Source: Linum tenue (taxonomy: Eukaryota > Streptophyta > Magnoliopsida > Malpighiales > Linaceae). From it: a stretch of 64,000 bases of DNA. Within the stretch, counting starts at the first letter, position 1; each line of letters starts with the position of its first letter. Below, in pieces: positions 34,196-46,100 of this stretch. Position numbers and translations under genes: made by a program. Under the pieces are notes generated by a model. That model had not been told where the DNA came from. It saw only the letters and a program-made list of their open reading frames with translations, and did no database searches. The stretch is taken from the NCBI GenBank assembly GCA_946122785.1, contig CAMGYJ010000007.1, positions 35,551,587 through 35,615,586 of the forward strand, given 5' to 3'.

Positions 34196-35748
34196 CTATA
34201 TACCACGTCTTCCTCTTCCACCACCGCTCGCACGTCGTTGGCCACCACTTCCTCTTTGCTGGCTAACACTCCCACTTGCTTGGCCACCACAAGTTGATGC
34301 ATTATGGCCACTTTGGTTACAGTTGCTACACACTTGTTGTGATACACCCTCTCTTGGTCAATCAATCTCGTTGTGAATTCTTGTAACTCGTGGCCTCCCC
34401 GGCTTCCTAATCATGTGCACATTAGGATGGAGAATAGGACCATTATGCTTCTTCCAACCCTTAGGTTCACCAAGAGGTGTGAAACTTGTGCCATAACAAG
34501 CCAACACTATTTCAAGCTTGCAAACATCGTTTACAAACCTATACGGATTAAGCCCCATTCGGTTGCAGACTGCAATGGCATGAGAGCAAGGAATTTTATT
34601 TCCTTGAAATTTCCCACAAGTGCAAAATCCTGCCCGGTTGTTGTGGTCGAAGTGCACTGTGAGTGTGTTCGAACCCGTCATGTTGAAATTGTTGGGAGGA
34701 GTCTGAACTACACAAATGACTTGACGCCGATCAACCCCCGTCACGGAATGTCCAACTACCTTTTGTGACCATGGCTTCATCATCTCTTCGCACTTGATGG
34801 TGTACTGTGAACGACCACTTCTGATTTGTGCTTCTCTCTCCATTCTCATCTTATCGAATTTCTCCAACAATCGCCAATAAGTATGTTGCACAAGAGAAGC
34901 TATAGGAAGTGAACGAATACCTTTGAAAACACTATTGATGCTCTCTGCCATCGACGCCCACCATTATAATTATCATGAGCTAAGCTCCAAAGAATTTGAT
35001 GTTGGTCTACCCAGTTATCACAAGAAATATTCATATCAGCGGCGACCTTCTTAAATTGCTCAACTTGACTATCGAACTTCTCCAAGCGTTTTTCTCCGGC
35101 TAACAAAGTAAATAACCACACGAGTTAGATAAATTCATGACAAAATTAATACATTAAAATAAATAAAAAAATTAAATGAATAAGGCTTACCGACTCGAAT
35201 TAGTTGCTTATACATAATTTTGCTTTTAGTCTTCCTTTGCAAGTCTTCCTTTCCCAACCTCTTCCTATGTCACTCATGGCGGGGGATAATTAGTCGTCCT
35301 CTTCATTATCCTGCAAGTAAAAATATGGAGGATAATTAGGCTGATCTCCTTCGCCATCCTCCTCCTCCTCCTCCTCCTCCGCATCTTCCTCATCTCCGTC
35401 AACATCATCATGATCGGATGACATGCTTCATGTATCTTCTTCCTCTCCATCCCGATTCTCACTGAACTCAGCATGTATCTCAGCACCCAAACAATAAGGG
35501 TTTTGTGCCATAAAATCGAAAAGCACATTCAAACTATCATCATCCACAATAGGCATCGAATCATGAAATAAAACACCATTCTGCCATTCTGGAAGACGGT
35601 AAGTGAAACCTGTGATCACTTCACTATTTTGTACTACTTCGTCTCTACGCCGTATTCTCGAAATTAGATTCTCACAAAGTTTGTGATATGTCACCCTGTA
35701 TGGAACCATCAACTGAAAACAACTACCACCAACGAATTGGACGCCCAA
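34196..35748 (-). pseudogene. MURA-type Mutator transposase lacking its catalytic core
   Basis: The N-terminal part (35748-35428) resembles the MuDR N-terminal region, followed by an acidic tract (a run of Glu/Asp codons near 35,400-35,340). The C-terminal half begins near 35,100. It includes the linker ESINSVFKGIRSLPI, the SWIM zinc finger CTCGKFQGNKIPCSHAIAVC (34,627-34,568) and, after an in-frame TGA at 34357-34359, a zinc knuckle CSNCNQSGHNASTC near 34,330-34,290. The stop is at 34196-34198. The roughly 300 bp between the two halves cannot hold the DDE catalytic domain, which normally spans several hundred residues, so it has been deleted. The GGRRW region at the C-terminal side also shows a frame break near 34,950. 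Confidence 0.85.
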
Positions 35749-37257
35749 ATTATCCTCTACTTTCTCCGATTTCCACCGAACGACTAGTTCAAATCTTCAT
35801 AAATCACTACAGAAATACAAACTCACTAATTAACTAAACAAAATCATAATAGCATTTGAAGAATATAATTAAAAAAAATAAATGTGTCTCTTACCTATTA
35901 GACATTTCTGCAACAGCAACCAGAGCTTCTCCCTCATCTAACTTCGTCGATTTTTTTGTGGTGAGTAACTGAAACGAAATTCTCTGGTTTTTATAGGGGA
36001 GCCAGCAATATGCCAGCGGACCCGCCATAGTCTTGGGCGCCATCTCTAGGTACAAATTCCAACCTACTCGCCTCAGTCTCTGGCGTTACCACCTCAGTCT
36101 TGGGCGCCGCCGCGGCCACCTTTATCAAATGATCCAAAAAAACTGGACAGCAGCAACGCCTGAGTCTCAGGCATTCTCACCTAATTTGTTCTCCAAAACA
36201 CAATAATTGTGTAAATACCTTTTAATCCACCATATTGACGGTAAATTAAAAAATATATAATATTTATGTCATTAACCCCTAATACCGAAATACAAGCTAG
36301 TGTATATGTTATCCCTCTCCATTAGACTCCCTCCCTTAGTACAAACATACCCTCAATAGTCAAAATTAGGGGTGGAAGTTTGGTTTGCGGGTTACGAGTA
36401 ACCGGCAAACCGCACCAAACTGCACACTTTGTGGATACCCATACTCATAATTTGTGGATAGTGGGTTGAGTGTGGGTAGCAAAATATTGATTTTTGTGGT
36501 TAGTAGTTAACCACTACCCACAGCGGTTTACACACAAAATCCACATTAACCACATTAGTTTTATTTATTTCTTCAAAATACTTTGTAACCCTTATTAACC
36601 ACATTAGTTATACTAGTTTGTGAAACTTGGAAGACTAAGAATTAAAGTAGCTACCAAAATCAAATACACACTTATTCTATAAAACAAAACCAAGTCAATA
36701 CGCAATATTTATGTGAGATACTTTTATCAAATAAGCATTGTCCGTGTGGTATATGTTTATTTTATAACAAAATCAAGTCCATAGATATAGCCAGATAAAT
36801 TAATCGATTCGTTAAAAGAGGGGAACAATTGATAAAGATTAGTCCTACCCAAACTCATCTCTATTTCTCCACGAACTCACGAACAACACAACATGCAACC
36901 AGCTACCAACAATACAATACTATAATAGAGAGTGCAGAATAATTGACTCATTAAAAGCGGGCGCCTCCACTTATCGAGCCACTTTTGTGTTTTGTTGTTG
37001 TTGCAATCGGAGGAGCCGTGACATGCAACGATGTTTGTCTGGTAACAAGTCACTCTACCTCTCCGTTATCTTCAAACCACTTTCCAAATCCATCTCTTCA
37101 GAATTTACACTAACTAACCTATTGTATTCAAGATTTATAATTTATTTAACACGTTATTAACTTTCTTTTATGTAGGTTTTTGTTTGAGAAGAAACACAAC
37201 ATCACTATTTAATTACCATATTATTATATTTAATGTGAAATTTTTGTGGGTATCCAC

Positions 37258-37632
37258 TAGTGCTGGGAATACGGTCCCAGTTTTCCAGTCAAACCGAAAA
37301 TTGGGCAGTTTAAACCATCTCGGTCACAACCGAAACCGGATACAACCCGGTCTGGTCTGGATTCCGGTTGCTGATATTAGGGGGAAAACCGTACCAGTTG
37401 TACTCTAGTTAAAACCAGAAAAAATAGGGAAACCGACCCTTCTCTTTCCAGCCCAGCCCAACTCCCCAGCCCAGCCTAACGCCCAACTCCCAAGCCCAAC
37501 CCTAAAGCCCTCTCAACTGTCATCGGTCATCACATCCTAACCCAAAAGCCCAGTTACCAAATCCCAACTCGTAAAACCCTAATCGCCCAGCCCAACACCA
37601 TCCTTCCTCGCGACCTCACCACACCGTCGCGT

Positions 37633-37689
<57 letters not shown>

Positions 37690-38391
37690 TCTCTGCTATC
37701 GAAGAAGAAGACGAGTAGAAGAAGAAGACGAATAGATCGCCGCACAGACATCAAAGCACCGCCGACTCACCTCTCTTCCCCGGCGACAGCGTGATACCCC
37801 CCTTCTGGCCGAGCCGCCGAGGTCTAGTCGCTGCTCGACGGCGATGACAATGAAAATCGCCTCTGATCTGCACCCTCTGTCTCGATCTCCTCCAGATCGG
37901 AACATGCAACAACATTCACGAAGCAACAAGTGAAAGTGGAGAGAAACGGAGAGGGAAGACACAACGACGAGGAAGATACGGAGTGGCGATGAATACGACG
38001 AGGCAGACGCGGGGATGGTGGCGATGGTTGCGTCGGTGGGAGAGATCGGGGTGAACTCCATCGGCGGCGCTCTTCGAAGTAGGAGGGGATAGAAAGAAAG
38101 ACGGAGGGAGAGAGAAAGAGAATTGGCAATTTGGGGTTGGGGTCCTTGGGATGCTGGTGACGTTTTCAAATTATGGGAGAAAAGGAATGGAAACGGTGGC
38201 GTTTAGGGAGAAGGGAGGGTTTGCAGTTTTTGGTTGAAACTGGATCGGACCGGATTCAATCTAGTCCGGTCACGGTTGAAACCGGATTCCCATCCAATCC
38301 AATTTCCGGTTGCTGCTTTGGCCAAAACGGTTTCAAAAAATCGAGTTAATCCGGTCTGGTTTTAACCGGACCAAACCGTTTCCCACCCCTA
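37258..38391. mobile_element. Inner hAT-like element nested in the 36,367-38,534 element
   Basis: The termini TAGTGCTGGGAATACGG and the inverse of the right end (TAGGGGTGGGAAACGG) pair. They are flanked by a perfect 8-bp duplication, GTATCCAC (37250-37257 and 38392-38399). Subterminal CCGGTT and AACCGG words abound. The interior (37,440-38,200) includes a pure CT microsatellite and GC-richer sequence with chance long frames, but no protein I recognise. Confidence 0.9.
37638..37685. repeat. (CT)24 microsatellite
   Basis: A 48-bp uninterrupted CT dinucleotide run lies inside the inner hAT-like element. Its purity makes it likely to vary in length between individuals. Confidence 0.97.
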
Positions 38392-38542
38392 GTATCCACA
38401 ACCAACCCGCAGCGGTAGTGGTTACCACTACCCGCTGCGGTGTGGGTTGTGGATAGCGTAATTCTATATTTGTGGATGTGGTTACTGGCAAAATGTTGGG
38501 AAGGTAACCACACCCAACCTTATTTCCACCCGTAGTCAAAAT

Positions 38543-39442
38543 GGTCACTTAATTATACATATTACATAGATCATTCTCTCACTATTTGACAACTCATAAC
38601 AAGCTCATTTTTTTACATGCAGTGTTTATGGGTTGCTTAGTAATTTCATATTTGAGTTTGTTGGTTTAGTTTTTTAATGTGCTTCTTAGGCACCACATTT
38701 TTCTAGTTTGTTGTTATTATACTTGAGATTTTTCCCATTTGTTTTGCATGAGTGTTGGCATCACACCATTGTTTATTTTTATATGTTTTGAGAATGGTTT
38801 GTGGAACTAATATTTGTGTTTGTATATTTGATTTGTAATTTTGAAAGATATGCTTGTTGCTGGTAACGGATAAACCATTCTTAATGAATCAACATATTTA
38901 ATTAGAGTCATTCAATCTTAATTGATATGCTTGCTGGTAGGGAGTTGAAGCAAGTACAAAGGTTGAAGTTTATATGAGAAGTTTCTTATGTGATTGTTTC
39001 CAGAGAGTTAAATTAAAATAGCAAATGAAACAGCCTAATAATAACTCATGAACTGACTCCCATGAATTTGGAAAATGCTCTATACATTTATTTTTTTAGA
39101 TTTGTCTTATTCTAAAGAGATTTTCATCTTTCATTCAATTTCTAAGTTTGTTTGCATTTTATTCTCTAGTTGTAATGTGATGGATGAGCTTGTTGTTATT
39201 TTTCTTATGAAGATTCTTAAGAACTAGGTATAATGATCATACAATAGTGTCATCTTCAACGTCGTCGTCCATAAATCTCCTATAATATGACTCTTTGGGG
39301 GTTTTATTCTATAAGTGTTAAAAGAGTGTGTTATTTTTATTGTCTAGGCTTATAATCTTCAAAGATATTTGATTGCCCACAGGTGATAAGATGTTGCATT
39401 ACTACAAAAATCGTATTGTCTATTACTTTCTTAATGTAAGTA
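38543..39442. other. AT-rich spacer with nothing recognisable
   Basis: There is no coding motif, paired terminus or tandem repeat. It contains only short frames and T-rich stretches between the hAT cluster and the LTR retrotransposon. Confidence 0.5.
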
Positions 39443-39447
39443 GAAGG

Positions 39448-39993
39448 TGTTTATGTCTAACTGAGGATAGGAGTGAGAGAAGAAGTTTATGGGGGCGAGT
39501 GAAATAAGAAGTGCAATCCTCTTTGTGCCTTTATTCCTTCTTTTTGGGTTACAGGAGTTTTTAGGGAGAGAGAGAGAGAGAGATCCTACAGATAGAAGTT
39601 CTAGTTTTTCTAGAGAGAGTACAGAAAATCCCCCTTTCACCCACCGGGGTAAATGCTCTATTTATAGGCTACCTTCAGGTGGGTGGGTTCCCAATGTGAC
39701 ACAATGTTTGGAAGGGACAGAAAACTAGGGTATGATGAGGTCTACTAGTGAGACATGATGGGCTGTCAGTAAAACGGTGCTGCATTGCAATACTTGTCCG
39801 CGAGTGACACCGTTACTCCTGTACCAACTTCGGCGTGAGAGGACACACTAGCGCGGGAGGTATTATGGTGCTCGCGGATGCTTACGTACTCGAGGATAAG
39901 GGTTGACCGCCTCTTGCCTTAGTACTTCGCATCCCTTCTCATGACGGCCGGTGTTATTAATGGCGCGACCTGACCCGAGCCATGCCCCCAAAA
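39448..39993 (-). repeat. 3' LTR (left, complete, 546 bp)
   Basis: It starts TGTTTATG directly after the GAAGG duplication and ends CCCCCAAAA, where the other LTR has CCCCCAACA, so the terminal CA has mutated to AA here. The part 39,725-39,993 aligns with 46,371-46,629, with scattered substitutions and one short deletion. Purine-rich GA repeats at 39,571-39,592 lie in the presumed R/U5 side. Confidence 0.9.
39658..39666 (-). promoter_or_regulatory. TATA box of the LTR (minus strand)
   Basis: The minus strand reads TATAAATAG, a strong plant TATA box, about 330 bp from the U3 end of the LTR. Its orientation agrees with the pol direction. The counterpart in the right (5') LTR lies in the deleted part, so the element has lost the promoter that would drive its own genomic RNA. 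Confidence 0.75.
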
Positions 39994-40006
39994 ATTGCCC
40001 CCAGCA
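39994..40006 (-). promoter_or_regulatory. Polypurine tract of the LTR element
   Basis: On the minus strand the sequence abutting the 3' LTR reads CTGGGGGCAAT, a G-rich purine stretch at the position where plus-strand DNA synthesis is primed in LTR retrotransposons. The assignment rests on position and composition. Confidence 0.6.
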
Positions 40007-40334
40007 GGGGTATTCCGCGAATGCCATCTGTTTCGTCTGTGTGTTTTTTCTGAGGCTTGGTTCAGGTCGTCGCGGCGTGCTTTTCTTTCTTAATTTTTTT
40101 ACTCGTGGGTGCTCATTTTCTCTTCTGCAGTATATCCTGCCCCCAGGCGCTGCGCTTGCGTAGGGAGTGTCACCGCCTTATGCCCCCATTCGTCAAACAG
40201 CTACTATCCACGTGGCGCGTCCCTGTTCGTCGGTTTTGGCGGCTACTTTTTTGAATTTCGAATTTCGAAAAAGCTGATGTTACGTTTGCAGTTCCCCATG
40301 TTGGTAAGCCATTATCGTTCTCCTTCCTCTTGGT

Positions 40335-40343
40335 TATAAATAG
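40335..40343 (+). promoter_or_regulatory. TATA box of the antisense gene
   Basis: TATAAATAG on the plus strand lies 67 bp upstream of the ATG at 40402 and about 148 bp upstream of the ATG at 40483. It is inside the retrotransposon and opposite in direction to pol, so it would drive the antisense gene independently of the LTR. Confidence 0.65.
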
Positions 40344-40401
40344 TCCATCCTTGTTGATAGAGAAGCATTATTTCCGTTTCACTCTTTCTCTTCTCTTACG
40401 A

Positions 40402-42875
40402 ATGCTCTCTCAAACCCATATTCCTCTCCTTCGTTTGCGACCTTTTTCTTCCTCTTCTCAGTCGACGCAACTCTTTCTAAGGATGGTTGACGAAGGTTCC
40501 CACGTTGAGATCGAGGTCGCTGCCGACGAAGAAGGTAATCTTTCTTCCCATTCTCTCGTTTCTACTGATCCGTCTCTTGAACTTCGCGACTCTGACGACA
40601 AGGGAAGCGATGGAGTTGTGACCAAAGGCGTTCTGGCGACGCCGTCGTATGACATCGACGCCGGCCGTGAACTTCTTCAAAGCTCTTCTAAGGGAGGTCG
40701 ATGGCGGGGACAAGGGGATGAGTTGAGTTCTAGTGCGTGGGGTTGTTGATCATTCGGCGCGAAATCAGTAGTGGTTCACAACCTTCTGCCACCACTCATG
40801 TGGAGGTTTCGAACACGGAGTCTGACCTCCGTTTGATCAACCTCCTGTGCCAATTACACGCGTATCTGAGGTGATGAGTCAGCTCGGTACGCGCCACATC
40901 AACGCCTGACATGCTATTTTAGAGTGGGTGGAGATGTTTGAGCCTGGTTCCGCGTTTAATGACAATCTGGTGCGCGGGCCGGATCACGTGTCCGTATTGG
41001 GGCGGAGGGAAGTGGAAGAGCTAGTGCGCGGGTTGGGTCTGCCCCCCAATTGGCAACGTGGTGCCTTCGGAACGAAGCCGCATCGGAAACTGTCCCCCTC
41101 ATTGGTTCGGCATCTATTCTGAGTATTGGCGGATGAGATTCAAGTTCCCCTTGAACCCTTTGTTGTGCACCTTATTGCGGCGGTTGAAGTGCTCTGTTGT
41201 GCGGTTGTCTCCCTCGGTCATGATGCATGTGTCCATGCTCCGCCATGTCTGTAAGCGGCGCGAGATTGAGCCAACATAAGGTCTGTTCCGCAAGTTTTAC
41301 AAGATGAAGGAGCCCAGTGAGAAAAGCAAGATCGATTGGATATCGTTGAAGCGCCGCAATAAAAGGTCGGGCAGGTATGTTTATGGATCTCCAAAGTTGG
41401 ACAAGAACTAGTTTGAGCGATTCTCCATGCGAAGCCCGTTCCCAGTGAGTGGGCCGGTGAGTATGTAGAGGAACCAACCGTTTGGACGAACGAAAGCGCG
41501 AAGGGGTTTGAATCAGACGTCGGCAAGTATAGCAGTTTGGAGGCGGAGTACGAGGCTTTGTTGAAGGAGCTGATAGACCTGTACCGGAAAGGAGTTCGGG
41601 CAGAGCGTCTGACGAAGCTGTTTGAAGATGGTTAGTTACTCCTCAATTGTTCTTGTATTCTATCATATTAACGGCCTTCTTACGACTCACTGTTGCAGGC
41701 GTGGATTACTCGGCGGTGGTCAGCATGATGTATGTCGACGAAGTTGTCAAAGTTCCCAAGGCAACTCACGCCGACAAGAAAAGGAAAGAGGTCGATACTC
41801 CCATCATAGCTGAGAAAGCCTCCAAGGTTGCGTGTTTGGCGGTGAAGCCCGTGAGCAAGGTTGTGATACGAGAGCCCACGGCTAACAAGATGCCTCGACC
41901 TGATAGGGCGCTCGGGGGGAGTTGCTCGGGGCAAACTGTCCAGCAGACATTGCCCGAGATGCCTGGGTTTGAGACCCTCGTTCCCACGCACTTTCGTAAT
42001 ATGAGGTTGCATTCTGGCGCCGTTTCATCGCTAAGTGATGTGCATCACGCTTTATATGCGGTGGGTCCAGTGCTGAGTATCCCACTGCGGATGGAGAGCA
42101 ACGACTCACTCTAGTATTTGGCCCAAATCCATTTTACTATGAGTATTTTACTCGTTAACTCTCTCTTATTTTTGTTTTGTGTTGTTGTTTTGTTGTTTTA
42201 CTAAGGTAATTGGCGTGTTTTCTGGTGTAGGGCTTGTTGGCTACATTCCGCGCCCAACATGATAGGGCCAATGACACCACAACTTTAAAAGCTTAACTGG
42301 AGAGGAGCCTGCAACTCGAGGGGAAGGTCGAGGGTGCTGAGGGGCGCGTGGAAGATGCTACTAGGAAGGCCAAAGAAGCGTTTGAACAGTTGGGTGAATT
42401 GCAAAGCAAGCTGTAGGACGAGATCCGAGAGGCCAAGGAGAAAGCTCGGACGGAAGAGGTAGATGTTATTCGTGAAGAACTGCGAAAGAATTTTGCTGAG
42501 GAGAAGCGGCACCTCGAACTAAATCACGCTGAAACATTGAAGAATACGCGAGATGAATTCCAGAGGGAGAAGGAGGATCTGGTGCTTGTACACGAGGTGG
42601 CGAAAGCCAATACCGTGCGTGACGCTCAGGCGAATGCCATTCGTTAGTACAAGATGACCGCTTTTCACAAGATATTGGCAGATTGAATGACGAAAGCGGT
42701 CATAGTCATCCGCAAGAAGGTGCGGCCAGAGAACCCTGGTGTGTGTTGGAACACCAATGCTATGGTTAGGCATGTTCAGCGCTGGCTAGGTGAAAGGCGG
42801 TCGCTGGACCCTGATTTAGAGTCGGAGGATGAGGAGGGTGACGCGGGTTTGGCAGAGAATGTCGTGATCGATTAG
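40402..42875 (+). pseudogene. Antisense gene of the Tat-like retrotransposon (putative gypsy-type transposon protein, coiled-coil C-terminus)
   Basis: The first frame starts at 40402 or, more plausibly, at 40483 (MVDEGSHVEIEVAADEE) and stays open to 40749. Beyond it, frames shift repeatedly. The stretch around 41,125-41,330 (RFKFPLNPLLCTLLRR, then LFRKFYKMKEPSEKSK) resembles the Pfam family described as putative gypsy-type transposon (Transposase_28); I judge this from memory of its pattern. Intron-like junctions are visible at 41,630-41,699 (GTTAGT...TTGCAG) and ending near 42,230. The region 42,290-42,660 is rich in Glu/Lys/Ala with heptad-like spacing and is probably coiled coil. The last frame ends at 42873-42875 (ENVVID). 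Stops at several points mark it as decayed. Similar antisense genes next to the 3' LTR are known in Tat-lineage elements such as maize Grande. Confidence 0.65.
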
Positions 42876-43179
42876 GTGAAATTTGTCTAACTGTACTCGC
42901 GTTTTAACTTGTATTTTGGAACAATGTTCGGTCTGCATTTTCCCTGTTTAAACAATCCAAAGTTTGAATCCATCCGCGTAATTCATGATTATCGTATTGA
43001 ATTTGCGTGCACTATTGCTTATGTTTACTCGACTTGCGTAAGTCATGACCGCACGATTACTTTGTTTCATATTTATCTGTTTAGTAGCGGTAATAGTAGT
43101 CATGCATTATTGATCGCGATGAACCGCCGTTCATACACTTGTATAATAGGCTAAAGAGTAGGGAAATATTTTCTCAAAT

Positions 43180-46100
43180 TCAGGCGTTCCAAGTTCTTGG
43201 CACTTTGGCTCCGCTTAACTCTCGTAGTTTGAAGGTGTTGGCGCCAATAACTTCTCGGACCAGCTAAGGTCCTTCCCATGTGGGTGCTAGCTTGCCTTGT
43301 CTTGGATCCGGGCGGAAGTTCAGCCTCAACATTTGGTCACCTAGTTTCAAATTGTTGGGAACCAATTTTGCGTTGTAGTACTTTGCTATCTGTGCCTTCG
43401 TCGCCGCTAGCTTGATGTATGCTAACTCGCCTCGCTCATTTGCTAGTTCCAGCTCTATTAATTGGGCATTTTTGTTGCTCTCTTCGTCGAACATCGTGAT
43501 TCAGTAAGTTGGTGTGGATGTTTCAATGGGTATGATCGCGTCTGCACCTTATGTTAGCGCAAACCGCATTTCTCCTGTGTCTATCTTGAATGTAGTTCTG
43601 TGTGCCCATAGTACTGTGTGGAGCTCTTCTGTCCAATTGCCTTTAGCTTCTTTCAGGCGGGTGTGTAGCCCGTGTAGGATCACTTTATTCGTCGCTTCCA
43701 CTTGACCATTGGCTTGGGGTATGCGACTGAGGCGAAGCATGCTATTCTGCCCATCTGGTCACAAAAATCAATTACTTCGGCACATTTAAATTGTTTGCCA
43801 TGGTCAAACACAAGTGAATTGGGGATGTCAAACCACGTGAGTACGTTATGTCTCAAGAAACGGATGACTTGTTGTGCGGTGATTGACGCTAGTGCCTCAG
43901 CTTAGATCCATTTGATGAAGTAGTCGACCATGACTATGATGTATTTATGCTTGCCCCTTGCTGTTGGGAAGGGTCCCGGGAGGTCCACCCCCCACTGCAT
44001 GAATGGCCATAGGCTCAAGTTGCCTTGGAGCTCTGTGGATGGTAGGTGATGTTGTCGCGCGTTAACTTGACATTTGTGGCACCGGTCGACGAACTTCTTT
44101 GTATCTTTTTTTATTCTCGCCTAGTAGTAACCATGGAGTAGGATGGTGCGCTCCATACTGCGCAAGCCACTGTGCATTGCGCATAGGCCCTCGTGTACTT
44201 CTTGTACTATTCTTTGCGCTTCTGCCGGCCCGATGCACTTGAGGTATAACCCAGAATGTGAGCGCCTATGTAATTCGACGCCAATGCAACGCGATGCTTT
44301 TTTGTCGCAATGCCCACGGTTCCTTTGGATCTTCTAGGATCGTACCGTTATTTAAGTATTCTACAATCGGTGTGCGCCAGTCATCTTCTTCCGCCCCTTG
44401 TGTGACATTGACGCGCCGGTTTGATGGTTCTCTTAGTCCTCCTATTGTACCGAGACTAACTGTGATGACTCGAAGTCAGTGGCGGTTGCGAGCTTAGAGA
44501 GCGCGTCTGCATGGATGTTTTCTTCGCGCGGTATTTGCACATAAGTTGTCGTCTCGAACGTTGCGGCTCGCTCTATCACTTGCTCAATGTATTGCGCGAG
44601 TGCATCATCCTTTGCGTCGAAAATTCCATTGAGTTGGTTCACTGCCAATGCGTAGTCTGATAGCACTCTTGCCGTGTTTGAGCTCAAGTCCCTGGCGGCC
44701 GCCAGACCGGCCAGGATAGCTTCATATTCGGAAGCGTTATTTGTTTTCAGAGTCATGACGCGGATAGCTATTTCATGTATTGCTCCTGTGGGAGTACGCA
44801 CCACGACTCATGCCCCTGCTCCGTATTTGCTGGATGCTCCCTCGACGTGTACATCCCACACCCCATGTGGTGTTGTGTCTAAGACTACTCCTTCTGCGAT
44901 GAAATCCACCAATATTTGCGCTTTAATTTCTAGTCTTGGCGTGTATTGAATGTCATACTCTAACAACTCAACTACCCACTTTGTCATTCTTCCTGATGCT
45001 TTCTTTGCGCTTAGTATCTTCTTGAGCGGGAGGTTAGTGAGGACTGTTATTGAATGAGTTTGGAAGTATGGGTGCAACTTTTGAGATGCACTCACTAGGG
45101 CAAGGGCGGTTTTTTCGAGTGGCGAATATCTTGTTTCTGCATTTGACAGTGTTCGAGATGTGTAGTATATTGGTCTTTCTGTTTGGATTTCTCTTCTGGA
45201 TTTTAGCACCGTGCTCACGGCTCGGGACGACACAGCAAAGTATAGGAACAATTTCTAATTAAGCTTAGGTGCAGTCAATACAGGGGGGATACAAGGTACG
45301 ATTTCAGCTCATCGAACGCGCTTTCGCACTCAGATGTCCATGCGAATCGGGCGCCGCTTTCCAGGGTGTGGAAGAAAGGAGCGCTCTTGTCCGCAGACCT
45401 TGGAATGAATCTTCCTAGCGCGGCTAACTTCCCATTTATCGACTGTACTTCGGTTGCATTCCTGGGTGTGCGCAACTGTTGAACCGCTGTGATTTGTTTT
45501 AGGTTCGCTTCGATTCCGCGCTTGGTTATCATGAACCACATGAATTTTCCTGCCTCGACGCCAAACACGCACTTCAACGGGTTGAGGCGGAGGCTATGCT
45601 TGTGGAGTGATTCGAACGTTCTTTGGTCTTGACGATGAGTTCATCAACGTAGGTCTCGACGTTTCTCCCTATCTGCCGCTAGAACACTGATTCGATCATT
45701 CTTTGGTAGGTGGCTCCAACGTTTTTCAGCCCGAAGGGCATTCCGGCGTAGCAGAAGTTCCCAAACGGGGTCATGAAAGCTGTTGTTTCCTCGTCTTCGG
45801 GGTTCATAGGGTGGTATCCTGAGAAAAAGGGTGTGCATCCGGTCGGTTCGGTTTCGACCAACCGAAATTATGAATATCGGGTCCCCGAATTCTCTCAAAC
45901 CGAATTCGAACCGAATTATAATTCGGTTCGGATGGTTTAAACCGATTTATAATTCGGTTCAGTTAGATTTTTCACACAAAACCGAATTTGTGAGGCTACT
46001 TGTATCTTCTCACTTTAAAATTATTTTTCATCCCTAATATAAACAATAAATATGTAATTATATGCATCATCAATGATAAAATCAAACTTTTCAACACATA

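Larger units (their letters stand above)
30834..36278. mobile_element. Mutator-like element (MULE) carrying plant-mobile-domain and MURA genes, with a hAT element nested inside
   Basis: The left end (GGGAGAATGACATAAATATT) and the inverse of the right end (GGGTTAATGACATAAATATT) match. The similarity continues for roughly 90 bp, through GTATTTACACAA. The flanking 9-mers CTAATACCA (30825-30833) and CTAATACCG (36279-36287) agree at 8 of 9 positions. Both ends continue into GC-rich subterminal sequence containing CCTGAGTCTCAGGC-like words. The two genes run convergently: the PMD gene on plus and the transposase gene on minus. Both are damaged, so the element is probably no longer autonomous. Confidence 0.9.
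36367..38534. mobile_element. hAT-like element (2,168 bp) containing a nested hAT-like element
   Basis: The left terminus TAGGGGTGGAAG and the inverse of the right terminus (TACGGGTGGAAA) pair, and a perfect 8-bp duplication GTCAAAAT flanks it (36359-36366 and 38535-38542). Subterminal regions carry words such as GTGGTTAACCAC and TTTGTGGAT in both orientations. Removing the inner element at 37,258-38,391 leaves a non-coding element of about 1 kb. Confidence 0.88.
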
